In this document: positions 1 to 10,738 of the stretch, piece by piece
Position numbering within the stretch: position 1 is the first letter of the stretch
Layout: each line of letters opens with the position of its first letter
Source of the DNA: Sacculina carcini
Lineage: Eukaryota; Arthropoda; Thecostraca; Sacculinidae
Assembly (NCBI GenBank): GCA_916048095.2
Contig: OU696576.1
Location: 1,839,501-1,903,500 of the forward strand
DNA: 64,000 nucleotides
Reading direction: 5' to 3'
The notes under the pieces: generated by a model
What the model saw: the letters and a program-made list of their open reading frames with translations, nothing else
Told to the model about the DNA's origin: nothing
Databases searched by the model: none
Made by a program: the position numbers and the translations under genes

Positions 1-5
1 TTGGA

Positions 6-40
<35 letters not shown>

Positions 41-44
41 GATC

Positions 45-97
<53 letters not shown>

Positions 98-111
98 ACA
101 GGCAGAATATA
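1..111. repeat. (CA)n and (TA)n microsatellites joined by GAGGATCTCTTTT
   Basis: A CA run (about 9-37) is followed by AGAGGATCTCTTTT and a TA run to about 95. The junction is the reverse complement of the (TA)n-AAAAGAGATCCTCTG-(TCTG)n junction at 61,005-61,060, so both are probably ends of the same dispersed repeat family, here on the minus strand and cut by the window edge. Confidence 0.85.
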
Positions 112-1041
112 CAGGGTGACCCAAAAAAACGGGCCCCATGTACACTTTAAGTGATATCTCCTTTATTTATTCACCGATTGCCCTAATTTAGGACATGACA
201 GAATCAACGACCGTGAGTACACCAAGACCCCAGTGGGAGCTGAAACAAATAATACAGTGTTAAATTTTACTACAATATAGGTTCGTTTAAGAAAACCCAA
301 GACAGTTTCATGCGACAGTTCGAATGTGAAAAGGCTCCATCCAAAAACTGAATTCAGAACTGGGTGGACCAGTTCGAGAAGTATGGACCGTGTAGAACCT
401 CAATGCTGCCAGTGAGAACCGTCCAAGCCACTCGGGACGACCCAAGAAGCGAACAGCCGAGCTGATCGAAAGTGTGAGAGAGTCTCTCCAGCAGAGTCCG
501 AAATGCTCTGTGTGTAAGCGAAGTCAGTCCCTCGGTATGTCCCGTGAGACTTGCAGGAGAGTGCTGGTGAACGATATCAGGGCTTAACCATACAGAATAC
601 AGTCGCTGCAGACCCGAGATTGACTGAAAGAGAACTTCGGAGGCCGAGTGATCAGTCTCAAGACTGATTTTGAGTGAGCACCCCATAGCCCGGACCTAAG
701 CCCCCCATATTTTTTTCTTTGGGGATATCTTAAGGACAGAGTCTACTCAGGAAACCCCAGAACCATCACGGAACTCATGGAAGCCATCAGGGAGGAAATG
801 AGAACCATTACAAATTCAGTCTGTAAGAACGTCATGGACAACTTCGTGCTGCGCCTCAAGAAATGCACGGAGCTAAATGGAGGCCGTCTAGAACACATGC
901 TGTAAAACGTAGAAAAAAGGCCAAAGACTCTAGTGTTTTGAATATAATAAACTAGTTATAACCAAAGTTTCATTTCATTCGGACAAAACACTAAGAAACG
1001 AGGCCTAATTAGAAGTGGGGTCCCTTTTTTGGGTCACCCTG
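112..1041 (+). mobile_element. mariner/Tc1-like element, internally deleted
   Basis: The ends are inverted repeats of 17 bases beginning CAGGGTGACCCAAAAAA, flanked on both sides by TA, the IS630-Tc1-mariner target. The plus strand carries broken pieces of a transposase: an N-terminal helix-turn-helix part at about 310-620 and, after several stops, a C-terminal part at about 670-905 with SPDLSP, FFLWGYLK and a final NGG motif. The central catalytic stretch between them is missing, which explains the 930-bp length. It cannot encode an active transposase. It lies downstream of the BTB-BEN gene. Confidence 0.85.
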
Positions 1042-1862
1042 TATATATATATTCTTTGATACACACGAGGTTCAACTGGATTGTACGATTTTCTTGCGCG
1101 TATTCTCCATTGCTCGGGCAAGTTTTTGATCACTTGCGCTGATGCCTCCCAATAGTTGGCCAATGTTTTGTGACGTTTCGGAGCAGCCGGCGTCCATCTT
1201 CAGACTGCCGGGCAAATTAATGCCAATTAATTTTGTGCACGGTGTTGTCATTTTATAGGAGTGATGTTAGCACCTATTTGTAAATCGCACCTACGTGTGA
1301 ATGGGCGTGCGATTTCGCACGCTTCTGTGAAGATTGTATGCGCGTGTGCCTGTATGTGCTGTGCTGGCAGGATTTGACACCTCTGTTGCAGGGAAACGTG
1401 GCCCTTTTGCGGCCGGAGAACTGTTGCACAGGCGCGAGAGCGCACGATTTCGCACCTCGTTACGAAGGTCACGTGTCGTTTCCGTTCTAGGGGTGCATGA
1501 CTCCTACGGTGGATCCAGACTGGCACATGGGCGTACACAGCAAATAGCTGGTGTAGGGTAGCTGGTGTAGCTGGTTGTCATGAATGTCATTGCAGTGTTG
1601 CTTGAAGGCGCCGCTGGTCAGATGGCAAGTCAGCTGTTTGATGAATTACCAGTTTGTATCTTTCTCAAATGATTCTACCGCGATTTCTCATAGCCCCAGA
1701 AGATTATTCAGAGGTCCTAGGCGGTCGCCAAGTTTACCTATGCCTAAGATCGTCCTGATAACTCACTCATATCTAGCGATCCGTCTGCGACATTCAACCG
1801 TTGTCACTAGCCAAACTGGAGAACAGGAATCACACAGAACCCTCGGTCTACGCTATTTAGAA
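1042..1862. other. non-genic stretch, no recognised gene
   Basis: No convincing exon seen. On the minus strand at about 1,215-1,070 a short open stretch (including GCSETSQNIGQ) resembles the tail of a retroelement-encoded protein, but it is too short to assign. A short palindrome GTGCGATTTCGCAC lies at about 1,306-1,319. Confidence 0.4.
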
Positions 1863-2126
1863 CACTGGCGGATCAAGGGGGGACAGAAACCCCCCCAATG
1901 CTTCAATCAACTCATAACCAAGAGGTTTACTAAAAGAGGTCGATACAAATATATTTCTTTAAAATTTGTTGATATAATCATTATCACAAATCATATTCGC
2001 ACATTATTCTGAGCGTGTAAATGTGTTTATCATTGAAATATGTCGCAAGTCATACACCTTCATATGCTACATAGTCACTCATACATAATTCAACCCCCCA
2101 AATTGCATTCTAGATACGCCACTGCG
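1863..2126. mobile_element. possible short hAT-like MITE
   Basis: The left end reads CACTGGCGGATCAAGG and the right end, reverse-complemented, reads CAGTGGCGTATCTAGAA, with G-runs inside both ends. The shared CA(C/G)TGGCG(G/T)ATC start suggests terminal inverted repeats. No clear 8-bp target duplication was found, so the call is tentative. The right end lies 10 bp from the last recognised BTB-BEN exon and would supply the stop codon if that exon is read through. Confidence 0.4.
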
Positions 2127-2136
2127 TGACACCCAC

Positions 2137-2276
2137 CTAAGATCGCGGTTCCATTTGTCAATTTTCATTTTACAGCGCACCCACAGGTCATCGCATGCAG
2201 CCTGGTCACTCTCGGACACCTTGCTCACGTGAACCACAATCGATCGTATCAGCTCCATTTTCTCCTTGTCGAAAAT
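2137..2276 (-). CDS. BTB-BEN exon 6: second half of BEN domain
   Basis: Begins IFDKEKMELIRSIV, the LD--K--AI---V part of the BEN fold, and ends with WVRCKMKIDKWNRDLR, the usual last helix. The acceptor GTGTGTGCCGGGCAG follows a TG run. A possible donor TTAG/GTGGGT lies at 2,136; otherwise the frame runs about 20 codons into the neighbouring MITE end and stops near 2,081. Confidence 0.8.
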
Positions 2277-5200
2277 CTGCCCGGCACACACACACACGAA
2301 TGTGACTTCAAAATTCGGACGCACAAATGAGGAAAATGAGAAAATAGGATGGATTAAGAAAAAAGAAAAGGATAAAACAATAGAACACTGGTAATTTATA
2401 ACTGAATGTACGGTAGAAAGATGGTACACAATTTACTCCGATTTCCCTCAAATCTCCAAGGCGGTAAAGCCAAAAATGGCTTCGAAAACGCCTCCTGAAA
2501 CATGCAGAAGCACAATCTTGGCTCGCACGGTTATGATAACATAAAACTTCAACTTCACCAAGGATTCCAGTGAAACAATTACAACGCTGCACAATGCTAT
2601 ATAATGACAAATACACAGTGACACACACACACACACACAAAATCTTACGAGTAAATCATGCGATACCAATTGGCGAGACCATGTAAGACATTGGTTCCCA
2701 ACCTGGGGTCAATATTCCCTCGGAGTAATTGAGCAATTTTAAGAAAAAGGAGAAAAATTTAGAGAAAAATTTTAAAAATTCTGAAGATAAAAAACATTGC
2801 GGCACCTGGTGTTAGGATTAATGTTAACTTAGTCTGAGTATTAAAACTTGTAAATTACACCTATTAAAAGTAACAAAACTAAGCCAAATAACAAGTTTAA
2901 AATATGATAATAAATGAAAAAATGATAACATGTTTCAGTTCAGCCATATAAACCAATGTTGACAACATTTTGTGAAAGCAGTAACATGCTAAATGTGGCA
3001 TGCTAGATTGGGTACGAATCACTGGAATAGGAGAACACACACATGTAGAACCGATGTGTGAGCGCATCATGCATGTGAGGCGACATTTCCAACTACACCG
3101 TGTCGAAATCAACATCAAATACCTCCAACAGACCCATCAATGTGTAACTGTTGAACGACCAACGTTTAGTACAGGACTTTTTTAGTTGAGTTTATTATTG
3201 CCCACAACACATGACACAGACAAAATAAGAAAATATACATAATGGAGAAAAAGGTGGTCGAGCTGACACTCTTTGACCAACTTGTTTTCATAATATAGCT
3301 ATTGTATACCTCATGAATTGTCAGATGAAACATTTAAGCATAACGCAGAATTTTCAACACAGATAATTTTGTAATATCAGCAATATTTGTGAGCACAATA
3401 CACACAATAGTGGACTCAACAAACACACACAATAATACATAATTCGGTGAGACACATAACAACACACAACACTACTGCACAATATTGAGGATACTGCACA
3501 ATATAGGGGGATAAAAACAACAATCTGAATTGCCGCTCTGCATAGTGAAAATGTACACCCTCATGAATCTGGAAATAGAACCAATGGATTTCAGCTCAAT
3601 CGGCAATTAATTCTATAATATAGGAGCTGAATATAAAATAGTTCTTAAACATAGTTGTCCTTTCGTGAGTGGGTCTTTTTTACAAATCACCCTGATTTCC
3701 ACTATTTCTCAAGCAACAAAATATAATAACAGAGTTCTTAACCAGGGTATCCATACCCCTTAGGGTCTGGGACCCAAAAGCTGGGGATATCATTACGCTA
3801 AATCATTTTTTTCTCTGCTCCTCGTGTATATAATTATCTACCTCCTCACATACTGGAGAAGAAATCTTACATGTCCTTTTCTACCTCACTGCACAAATAT
3901 TTACTATCCTTGCCGTCCCCTCTTACTGCTCCGTTTCGACGCCACTAGCCCTCATATTGCCACTTGCCTGTTTGTGCCCTCACTTACTTTCACTTATTGG
4001 TTAATTTTGTTCACTAGCTCTATATTTACATATATTTATTCATATTCATGTATCTACTCTATATTTACTCTAATATTACCATGTATATTGACTTTCTTCG
4101 ACTGCTCATTGTAACTCTCCCCCGCCGAGCTACTTAACTCTATTTTATTTTATTTCATCCATTTATTTGTTATGTTTCGCGCCTCTGATTACTGTGTGCG
4201 CTATAGAAAATACATTTGTTGTTGTTGTATATGGGATGGGATTTTAATGGTTTATTAATAATAAAATTATCAATGATTATGTTTTCCCCTAGTAATCCGT
4301 ATTTAAGGTCCAGTAAATTGAAGCGATTGAAATACTCGTGGATCTGGAAGAAATACTGCCAAATAATAGGATTGGTGATAATTATTTGAACATTCAAGTA
4401 AAGGGTGTATGGGACTGTGGAGGTAGACGATGGTCGAAGTCTGGAGATATATTTGCACACAGCGAAATGACAAGAACCGAGAACGAAATGAAAATAGTTA
4501 TTTACTACCTCGCCTTATACACACCCTATTGCAACTGACCTAGATCTGTACACAGGATCGAATGTTCTAGAAGAATTGAGTCAAGCGAGAAAAGAAAGAT
4601 TAAACATAGGAAATACAACCAAAACTGCTATTTATATATACAAGCGTAAATCAGGTGAATAAAACAATTTCTAAAGATAAATTAATTAAATCTGAATATT
4701 TACAACCTCAACCGAAACAGGACACAATAACAGCTACTATTTACATAACGGGTCTAACAGATGTTAGGCCCAGCAGGTCGCAGCGAACCAGGATGTGCGC
4801 GATTGTCACTACGCACATTTGGCTGAATATATTAAAACTATGTAAATAAATACATAAATTAATAAATACATACAATTGATACATAAATTTACATACAATT
4901 AAAATAGAAATATAACTGGTGGTCACTACAGGACCATATTCGACAATCCATTTAAATTATAGAACCATAAAACGATTCAGAACCCCAGGTCTGACCGATC
5001 AGACAAAAACAAAGAACACACACACACACACACACACACACCTGTTTGCCGTGATCGCCGGTGGTGTTTGAGGTGATTCGTTCATCCTCAGTGAACAAGT
5101 TCTTCATCAGCTTGGCAGCGAGGATCGGCACGTCCAACATGTTGCCCATGGCTTCCAGCACCTGAACATGAGGCAAATAATCAATTCAGAACAATTTCAC

Positions 5201-6537
5201 ATTGAAAACAAAAACATGGCACATACATATATACATGACAATGATAATATTAAGCAAATGATAAAACGTGCATTATATCAAATGGAGCGACAGAGATTTG
5301 TATATTGTGGGTTTGTGAGCATTGCTCATTTCACTTGATCATATTTCATTTCCACAGTGAGTTATTATTATTATATAATGCTATTACTCTTCTCTCTCTG
5401 TCTGTATTTGTTGATGATCAAGGTGCAGGGAGATTACAGTCATGTGCAAATCATAACATTCACATAACTGTCTTGCCATTTAATCTCGTTGCTTGATATT
5501 AACAATAATATTAATGAAAAATATAGCATAAATACCATCAAGAAGTGATAAATAAGAATACCAGTAATTGTTGAATAATAAAGAGAGGAGTGTGGAAGGG
5601 AGAATGTTTGATACAACACCTTATCCTCGGGCAGAATAGTGCTCCATTTGGGGTGTTTCCATGGCGGCGCCTGGTCGTGCATCACAACTGGTTCTGCTTT
5701 TGATACGACGCCGGGCGCTGCAGCACAAACAGACACACACAATCGGTCAATTAATCGGCCAATAAATAATACATTTGGCATCGGGTCAACTGTTACGCTA
5801 GCGATGCCAGAACAGAATAGGTTTTATATATGAGTGATGTGACAAGAAAATGGAATATGCCAATATTATAACAAGATATTATGCACTTGTACACAAATAC
5901 GCCTGCGCACGCATGCAAATAAACACCTACTCAGTACGCAATCAAGAGATGGAGCGAAAATAATAGCGGGGCAAACGAAGAGCAGAAGAAAAAGATGGAA
6001 AACAAGCAGGAAAACAAATTATGAAAAAAACGCGGGCAACAAGAAGCGATGAATAATTAGTGATAATCGTAATAATGAGCCAATTGATGATCAAATGAAC
6101 GCATCCGCATCCATGATCTAGAGCCGATCTTGATTGAGAATAAAACTAGCGCGTGGAATAGCTGACACTGTATATCCAACCAACACTGAATACACACTAG
6201 AGCTGGTGAGATGCGGTTTGACAAGAAAATTGCCTGAATGATGAGTTGGCATCAGCGAAATACCAGCGCAAAAAAACCGTGCAAAACAACGCAAAACTCA
6301 TGCAAAACATGAAAAAACAAGAGTGCAGTTGATTCTGTTCTGACTAATACATGCAGGAGTATTAGTCAGAACAGAATCAACACATGACTAAGAAAATGGA
6401 AAATACAGTGTTGGGAAAATCAAAGTATGTTGAGAAAAATGTGAACGAACAGTAATTGAATCAGCTTCGAGAAAACAAAGCTAGCAAAACTCAGCGAATT
6501 AGAAACGTTTTCGCCACACAAAACTAGCAAACACATG

Positions 6538-6568
<31 letters not shown>

Positions 6569-6601
6569 AGCTCACACTATACATCCTGTATGAGACCTGT
6601 C

Positions 6602-6632
<31 letters not shown>

Positions 6633-8529
6633 GCGCGCGAGCACACGAGGCGAGGAATTATCACACTGAGATATGAGCCTGTCATAACCCTCCCTCAACA
6701 CAACACAACACATCCCGTCACAGAGAAAACTCACACAAACAGCGCATTCTTGTCAAGTGTTAAGTTGTCATTTTTGTCAAGTATCAATATCAACCGCTGT
6801 TAATAGCAACTGGCTTATTTACTAATATCAAATCACACTATCCGCCCACAGTCCTTCATTAATCACCCTATACAGACACACATAAACACAAACACACACA
6901 TACTGCGCTGGGCGTTGGTTGACGAATACGGCAGCAAGTTCACAGGCAAATAATACGACGACAATGAAACATAACGATTGATGAATCAAACGAACGATTT
7001 AACGAAGGTGACATTCACTCTGTCTTCATTTTCGGTTGCGAAGAGAAATAGGAGGTGCGATCACAGGCAGGTGCCAACCCTGTTGAATTATCTCTCTTTC
7101 TCTCTTTCTCGGATATGACACGAAGGAAAAGGCAAGTACATAGAAGAGCAAGAGGATGTGGGATGTTAGTCGCCTCTTATCCGGCATATTGCACTGACCA
7201 GTATCTGGCGCGTGCTCATCCAGTGAGCCCGTATCGTCGACGTCTGACTCACACTCACTGCACTGCACCAGCTCCATACCACTCTCCAAGCCGCCCAGCG
7301 CCGTCTCGTTGCCGCCGCCGCAGGAAAGAGCGTGAGAGTTGGCCGTCTCTTCCTCTTTCCCCGCCAGTTCAGCGTGGTCGGCGTGTTCACATGAAGACGC
7401 GTGTCGGCTGTCACACATAGCGGTAACTAGCGTAGTGGCGCCGTCACACACACTGCCGCGTCCGCTTGTCTCCTCGTCACAGGTCTAACACAAACACGAA
7501 TACACATATATTCAACTCTTCACCATTAGCAATCTGAATTCAGGCAAAATGCATTTTGAATTTAAGAGTTCATTTGTCTGAATTAAAAAGACAAAAGGTA
7601 CAGATATATGGACAAACAGGGTTGATGAAATTAAAAACAGTATGAATTAACGTACATAAAACACTATCAAGTTTTCAACTTGTGCTACTTTTCAACAATA
7701 TAACAGCCATCAATAGTTCTGTGCAGATGCCAATAGTGGCCTAGTTGAGACCGCTGTCTCCTCAGCCAATTACAGCGCTATATTATAAATAATGTTCCAA
7801 TCGCAGTGTGGAAAAATAACATCCACACAACATATGGGCATAGACAACATTCACACCTGCGCATCACCAACACATCCAAAACTCCTGCACATCCAAAACA
7901 TCCAAGTCAGCACGACCCAGACCAACAATAAGTCACCTGTTGTGAATTGCCCCCACACATACATTCACAAGAGAAGATTGACGGCACAATGCTCACCTGA
8001 CGTGCGGTGGTGGCCGGAGATCGCACGCGCAGATCGCACGCGGCAGTCGGCGGACTGTCACGACCGCTATGATCACCATTACCGTCGTCGGTGCTGCTAC
8101 GCTTGCCAGTCACCGCCTTGTGCAATGCTGCCGCGTCGTGTTGACGGTGCGGCGAAACAAGCGGCTGTTCTACGCCAGCCGTCAGCGTCACCGACGTCGA
8201 CGCCGCGCTGGGCCGTACCGTCAGCTGTATGGGCTGTACGGCTGACGGAGTACGAACGCGCGCCCGCTTGCCGACAGCCGCCGCCGCCGGCACGTCGCCA
8301 CTGACGTCGCACGAGCGCCGTTTGGTCGGCGTGCAGAGTACGGTCGGCGGCAGTGACTGGTGCTGTGGCAGTGGCGGAGGTAGCGGCGATGATACAGGCA
8401 CCAGAGGCGGAGGCACGCAGTCGGACAGAGTGGTGGTGGTGGCTGTCATGACGCCGCTGTCACCGCCGCCGCCGCCGGCGTCGCACTCAGTCAGACCTTT
8501 GATTTTGAGCGTCTCAGCCGTCTGTTGTG

Positions 8530-8588
<59 letters not shown>

Positions 8589-10694
8589 AGAGTAGAACAT
8601 ACTCTATCATTGAAAACAACATTATCACTACCAAGAAACCAGAAATATAGCACATAAACTAGTGGAATAGTGTTGAGATGAACAACAGATAGGTATAAGC
8701 AATGATATTGGACGCAGTAGTGTTCACAAAAATAATGATAACAATCTTGTTATGGGCAGGGGTGGTGTAACATATACTTAGGTAAAAAAAATCTGCATTG
8801 TGTTTTTAATAGTGGAAGCGAGTTAACTTTACGAAGATACCTGATACCTGAACTTTACGAAGGACCTGAACGAGAGAAACAACGATTATACTAAGTATGT
8901 CCAGAAGGAACACGGGGTTCAAGGAGAAGAGAGTGAGACCTTAAATGAACTTATGATGGACAATGTCTGAGTGAGGGAAGGTCATATGTACGAGGGAGAG
9001 TCAAAAATTATACGCACTCTTTGTTTTTCAAAGTATTTACACAAAAGCAGGGAATAAGCAAGTACATCATTTTTCTACATATTCTCCTTGTTTTTCAATG
9101 CACTTGGTCCAGCGGTCCACAAGCTTGCGTATTCCCTCCGAGAAGAAGGTTTGGGGTTGGTCATGCAACCATTTATGCACCGCCTCTTTCACATCTTCAT
9201 CCGTAGGAAATCGCCGACCTCGTAAACCATATTTGAGCGGTCCAAATATATGGTAGTCGGAAGGGGCGAGATCTGGGCTGTAGGCAAGGTGTTCCAGCAC
9301 CTCAAAACCCAATTGGTTAATGATTGAGTAAACGTTGAGAGATATCAAGACGCTTGCATTTGTGTTCTGCAGTAAGCTCCCTTGGCACCCATCTCGCACA
9401 GACTTTATGGAAGCCGAGCTCATCGTGGATGATTTGAAAGGCAGAACCATGGCAAATATGCAGAGAACAAGCTACCTCATCAATGATAACTCGCCGGTTC
9501 GCCATTATCATATCTCGAGCTTGCTGAATTTTCTTATCAGTGATGCAGGTCGATGGACGTCCTGCACCCTCTTCGTGGATCACGCTCGTCCGGCCACTTT
9601 TAAGCTTCTCAATCCACTCATACACACTTCTACGCGGTAGGGCTCTGTCCCCGTATTGTGCAAAAAGCTTTCAATGAATTTCAGCCCCTGACACTGCTTC
9701 TGACCAGAGAAATCGGGCACTGCTTTTTGTTCTTCCTTGGTGCATACCGCTAGTGGAGCGGCCATGTTTACACTGTCAAGATATAAGGCAAAATGACGCA
9801 ATCAGACTCAAACTTTGATCACATGACCACAACAGTATCAACTATAAGCACACATGCGCAGAACGCAGTGTGGCAATACTGAATACATGTTATAGCGAAA
9901 GTGCGGATAATTTTTGACTCACCCTCGTATATCGTGGTTTTAGAAGAGCAAACTGGATGAGAATTGATATGCGGTGCTCAATCTAACTCTTAATGGGTAA
10001 GAATTTCAAAAACCACACATTCACACACATGAACACATACACAAAAGCAGTGGTTCTCAACCTTATTGGAGATACTGAACCCTGCAAGTTCCATACATGC
10101 ATTCATCGAATCCTTCGTGCTTGAATAAATATCATAAATCACGTACGATCAAGACAGTCACACAAGTAGGCTACTACTGAGTGGACCGAGTTGCTTGCAG
10201 CACAGATATCAAGGCCAAGCGATGTGGCGTGATTAACTGCAGCCAATGATGACCAAGCAGAGCTTGACGTCACTAATCATACGAGTGGGTGAACCAAACC
10301 ACTGAACCCCTGAAACTAACTCACTCAACCTCTGGGGTTCTATCGAAGCCAGGTTAAGACCCACTGCACAGAAGACAAAGCTCACCTGCAGAAAACACTG
10401 CAGCTGATCCTGCGAGAGGCGAATTTCGCCGCTGTACATGAACGTGACGAGCGCGCGCAGCACAGCGGCCGGCACCTCGTGCAGCACGATCAACGGGTGC
10501 GGGTGCGGGTGCTGCAGCAGCACGCGCTCAAAGTAGGCCGAGCACGCCGATAAGACCAGCTTGTGACAGGCCAGTTGACAGTCGGCCGCCACCAATGTGA
10601 CGTCAGAGAAGGCGGCGTTGTCCAGCAGCCGCCGGAACACCGACTGCAGTGTCGACGAGAAACTGTGCCACTTGAGCACATAGTCGCGCTCCAT
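2137..10694 (-). CDS. BTB-BEN domain protein gene, six recognised exons
   Basis: Exons on the minus strand: 10,694-10,386, 8,521-7,997, 7,484-7,199, 5,717-5,620, 5,161-5,042 and 2,276-2,137. Each has AG before it and GT after it, and the phases (0, 0, 1, 0, 0) are compatible. The product is at least 492 residues: an N-terminal BTB domain of the arthropod tramtrack type (about 1-120), a long low-complexity Ser/Thr/Pro/Ala linker with basic patches (about 120-400), and a C-terminal BEN domain split over the last two exons (about 407-492). Proteins of this build are usually nuclear DNA-binding regulators, with BTB for dimerisation and BEN for DNA or protein contact; that role is inferred from the family. 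The 3' end is uncertain: either the last exon is read through to a stop near 2,081, or a further exon lies outside. The exact orthologue is not identified. Confidence 0.82.
2277..5041 (-). other. BTB-BEN intron 5
   Basis: A 2.8-kb intron of AT-rich DNA. It contains hAT-like end motifs (GGTTCCCAACCTGGGG near 2,693 and TTCTTAACCAGGG near 3,735), the 3' end of an L2-like LINE (to 4,229), and TG repeats at both ends in the sense direction. No exon was recognised between 2,300 and 5,000. Confidence 0.55.
3800..4230 (+). mobile_element. 3' end of an L2/CR1-like LINE, 5'-truncated
   Basis: The plus strand ends in GCGCTATAGAAAATACATTTG followed by TTGTTGTTG at 4,199-4,229. The same tail occurs at 37,826-37,861 and 55,730-55,757, after readable reverse-transcriptase C-termini. 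This copy holds mostly 3' untranslated sequence. The 5' border cannot be placed exactly. Confidence 0.65.
5042..5161 (-). CDS. BTB-BEN exon 5: first half of BEN domain
   Basis: Forty codons in phase 0. LAAKLMKNLFTEDERIT with a following NTTGDHGKQ matches the first helices of BEN domains (LA-LL--LF--EEL--STLTG). The acceptor is CATGTTCAG. The donor is AACAG/GTGTGTG and runs directly into a (GT)n tract of about 24 bp, so the U1 site itself lies in the repeat. Confidence 0.82.
5620..5717 (-). CDS. BTB-BEN exon 4
   Basis: A 98-bp exon between TGTGCTGCAG and the donor AAG/GTGTTG. In phase 1 it encodes a Pro/Lys/Trp-containing segment with PPWKHPKW just before the BEN domain. The acceptor is preceded on the sense strand by GTGTGTGTCTGTTTGTG. 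Recognition rests on splice signals and phase compatibility rather than a known domain. Confidence 0.7.
6328..6381. repeat. perfect 23-bp inverted repeat with 8-base loop
   Basis: The left arm (6,328-6,350) begins GTTGATTCTG and ends CTAATAC; the right arm (6,359-6,381) is its exact reverse complement; the loop is ATGCAGGA. It sits in BTB-BEN intron 3, in AT-rich DNA, with no protein-coding signal. See findings. Confidence 0.95.
6540..6640. repeat. two (CA)n microsatellites
   Basis: CA runs at about 6,536-6,562 and 6,604-6,632, the second followed by CGCGCGCG, within BTB-BEN intron 3. In the sense direction of the gene they are TG repeats but lie far from any splice site. The rest of 5,720-7,198 shows no further gene. 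Confidence 0.8.
7199..7484 (-). CDS. BTB-BEN exon 3: acidic/Cys-containing linker
   Basis: The reading frame continues from exon 2 in phase 0 and stays open, with several Cys and His residues and acidic runs (KEEET, ESDVDD). No domain is recognised. The acceptor TGTTTGTGTTAG is TG-rich. The chosen donor CTG/GTCAGT leaves phase 1, which is what exon 4 needs; the frame stays open further, so the exact 3' edge is less sure than the others. Confidence 0.65.
7997..8521 (-). CDS. BTB-BEN exon 2: end of BTB domain and linker
   Basis: The exon opens with TAETLKIKGLTE, the helix that closes arthropod BTB domains (AE-L-IKGL), confirming the junction to exon 1. The remaining 160 residues are low-complexity, rich in Gly, Thr, Pro, Val and Ala, with a basic patch (TKRRSC, GKRARVR) that could be a nuclear localisation signal. 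The acceptor is CACAACAG preceded by a (TG)n tract of about 60 bp; the donor is CAG/GTGAGC. 175 codons, phase 0. Confidence 0.82.
8522..8588. repeat. (CA)n microsatellite at BTB-BEN exon 2 acceptor
   Basis: About 60 bp of (CA)n, i.e. (TG)n on the sense strand, ending roughly ten bases before the AG of exon 2. It takes the place normally held by a polypyrimidine tract. Confidence 0.9.
8991..9927 (-). mobile_element. mariner element with deleted transposase
   Basis: Inverted ends begin CGAGGG(A/T)GAGTCAAAAATTA, each flanked by TA, the mariner target. The minus strand carries a broken transposase: the N-terminal helix-turn-helix part at about 9,800-9,320 (including HEEGAGRPST and LGFHKVCARWVP) and the C-terminal part at about 9,300-9,067 with YSPDLAPSDYH, which contains the third acidic residue of the mariner triad. 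The first two acidic residues and the sequence between are missing, and the two parts are in different frames. It lies in BTB-BEN intron 1. Confidence 0.88.
10048..10365 (+). mobile_element. hAT-type MITE (CAGTGGTTCT family), copy 1
   Basis: Ends are inverted repeats, CAGTGGTTCTCAACCT on the left and AGGTTAAGACCCACTG on the right. The flanking octamers CACAAAAG and CACAGAAG match at 7 of 8 positions, as expected for a hAT target duplication. The 318-bp body is non-coding and closely matches the copy at 14,407-14,763. The right end lies 20 bp from the donor of BTB-BEN exon 1. Confidence 0.88.
10386..10694 (-). CDS. BTB-BEN exon 1: BTB domain
   Basis: Starts at the ATG at 10,694, followed by WHSFSSTLQSVF and the BTB core motifs FSDVTL, HKLVLSACSAYF, FMYSGEI and QLQCFLQ. 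These match the arthropod BTB family, where an N-terminal LRWNNY-like stretch precedes the domain. It ends at CAG before GTGAGC, giving 103 codons in phase 0. Upstream on the sense strand is (GT)n directly before GCGGGTCG-ATG; no acceptor AG lies between, so this looks like the first coding exon with a repeat in its 5' leader. Confidence 0.88.
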
Positions 10695-10699
10695 CGACC

Positions 10700-10738
<39 letters not shown>

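Noticed and set aside
2079..2640. Alternative minus-strand frames upstream of BTB-BEN exon 6
   Set aside because: They include the intron and CA repeat; the BEN helix starts cleanly after the AG at 2,277-2,278.
7055..7451. Plus-strand frame opposite BTB-BEN exon 3
   Set aside because: It is the shadow of the minus-strand coding exon, whose phase fits its neighbours.
7792..8304. Plus-strand frame opposite BTB-BEN exon 2
   Set aside because: Shadow of the GC-rich minus-strand exon that carries the BTB closing helix.
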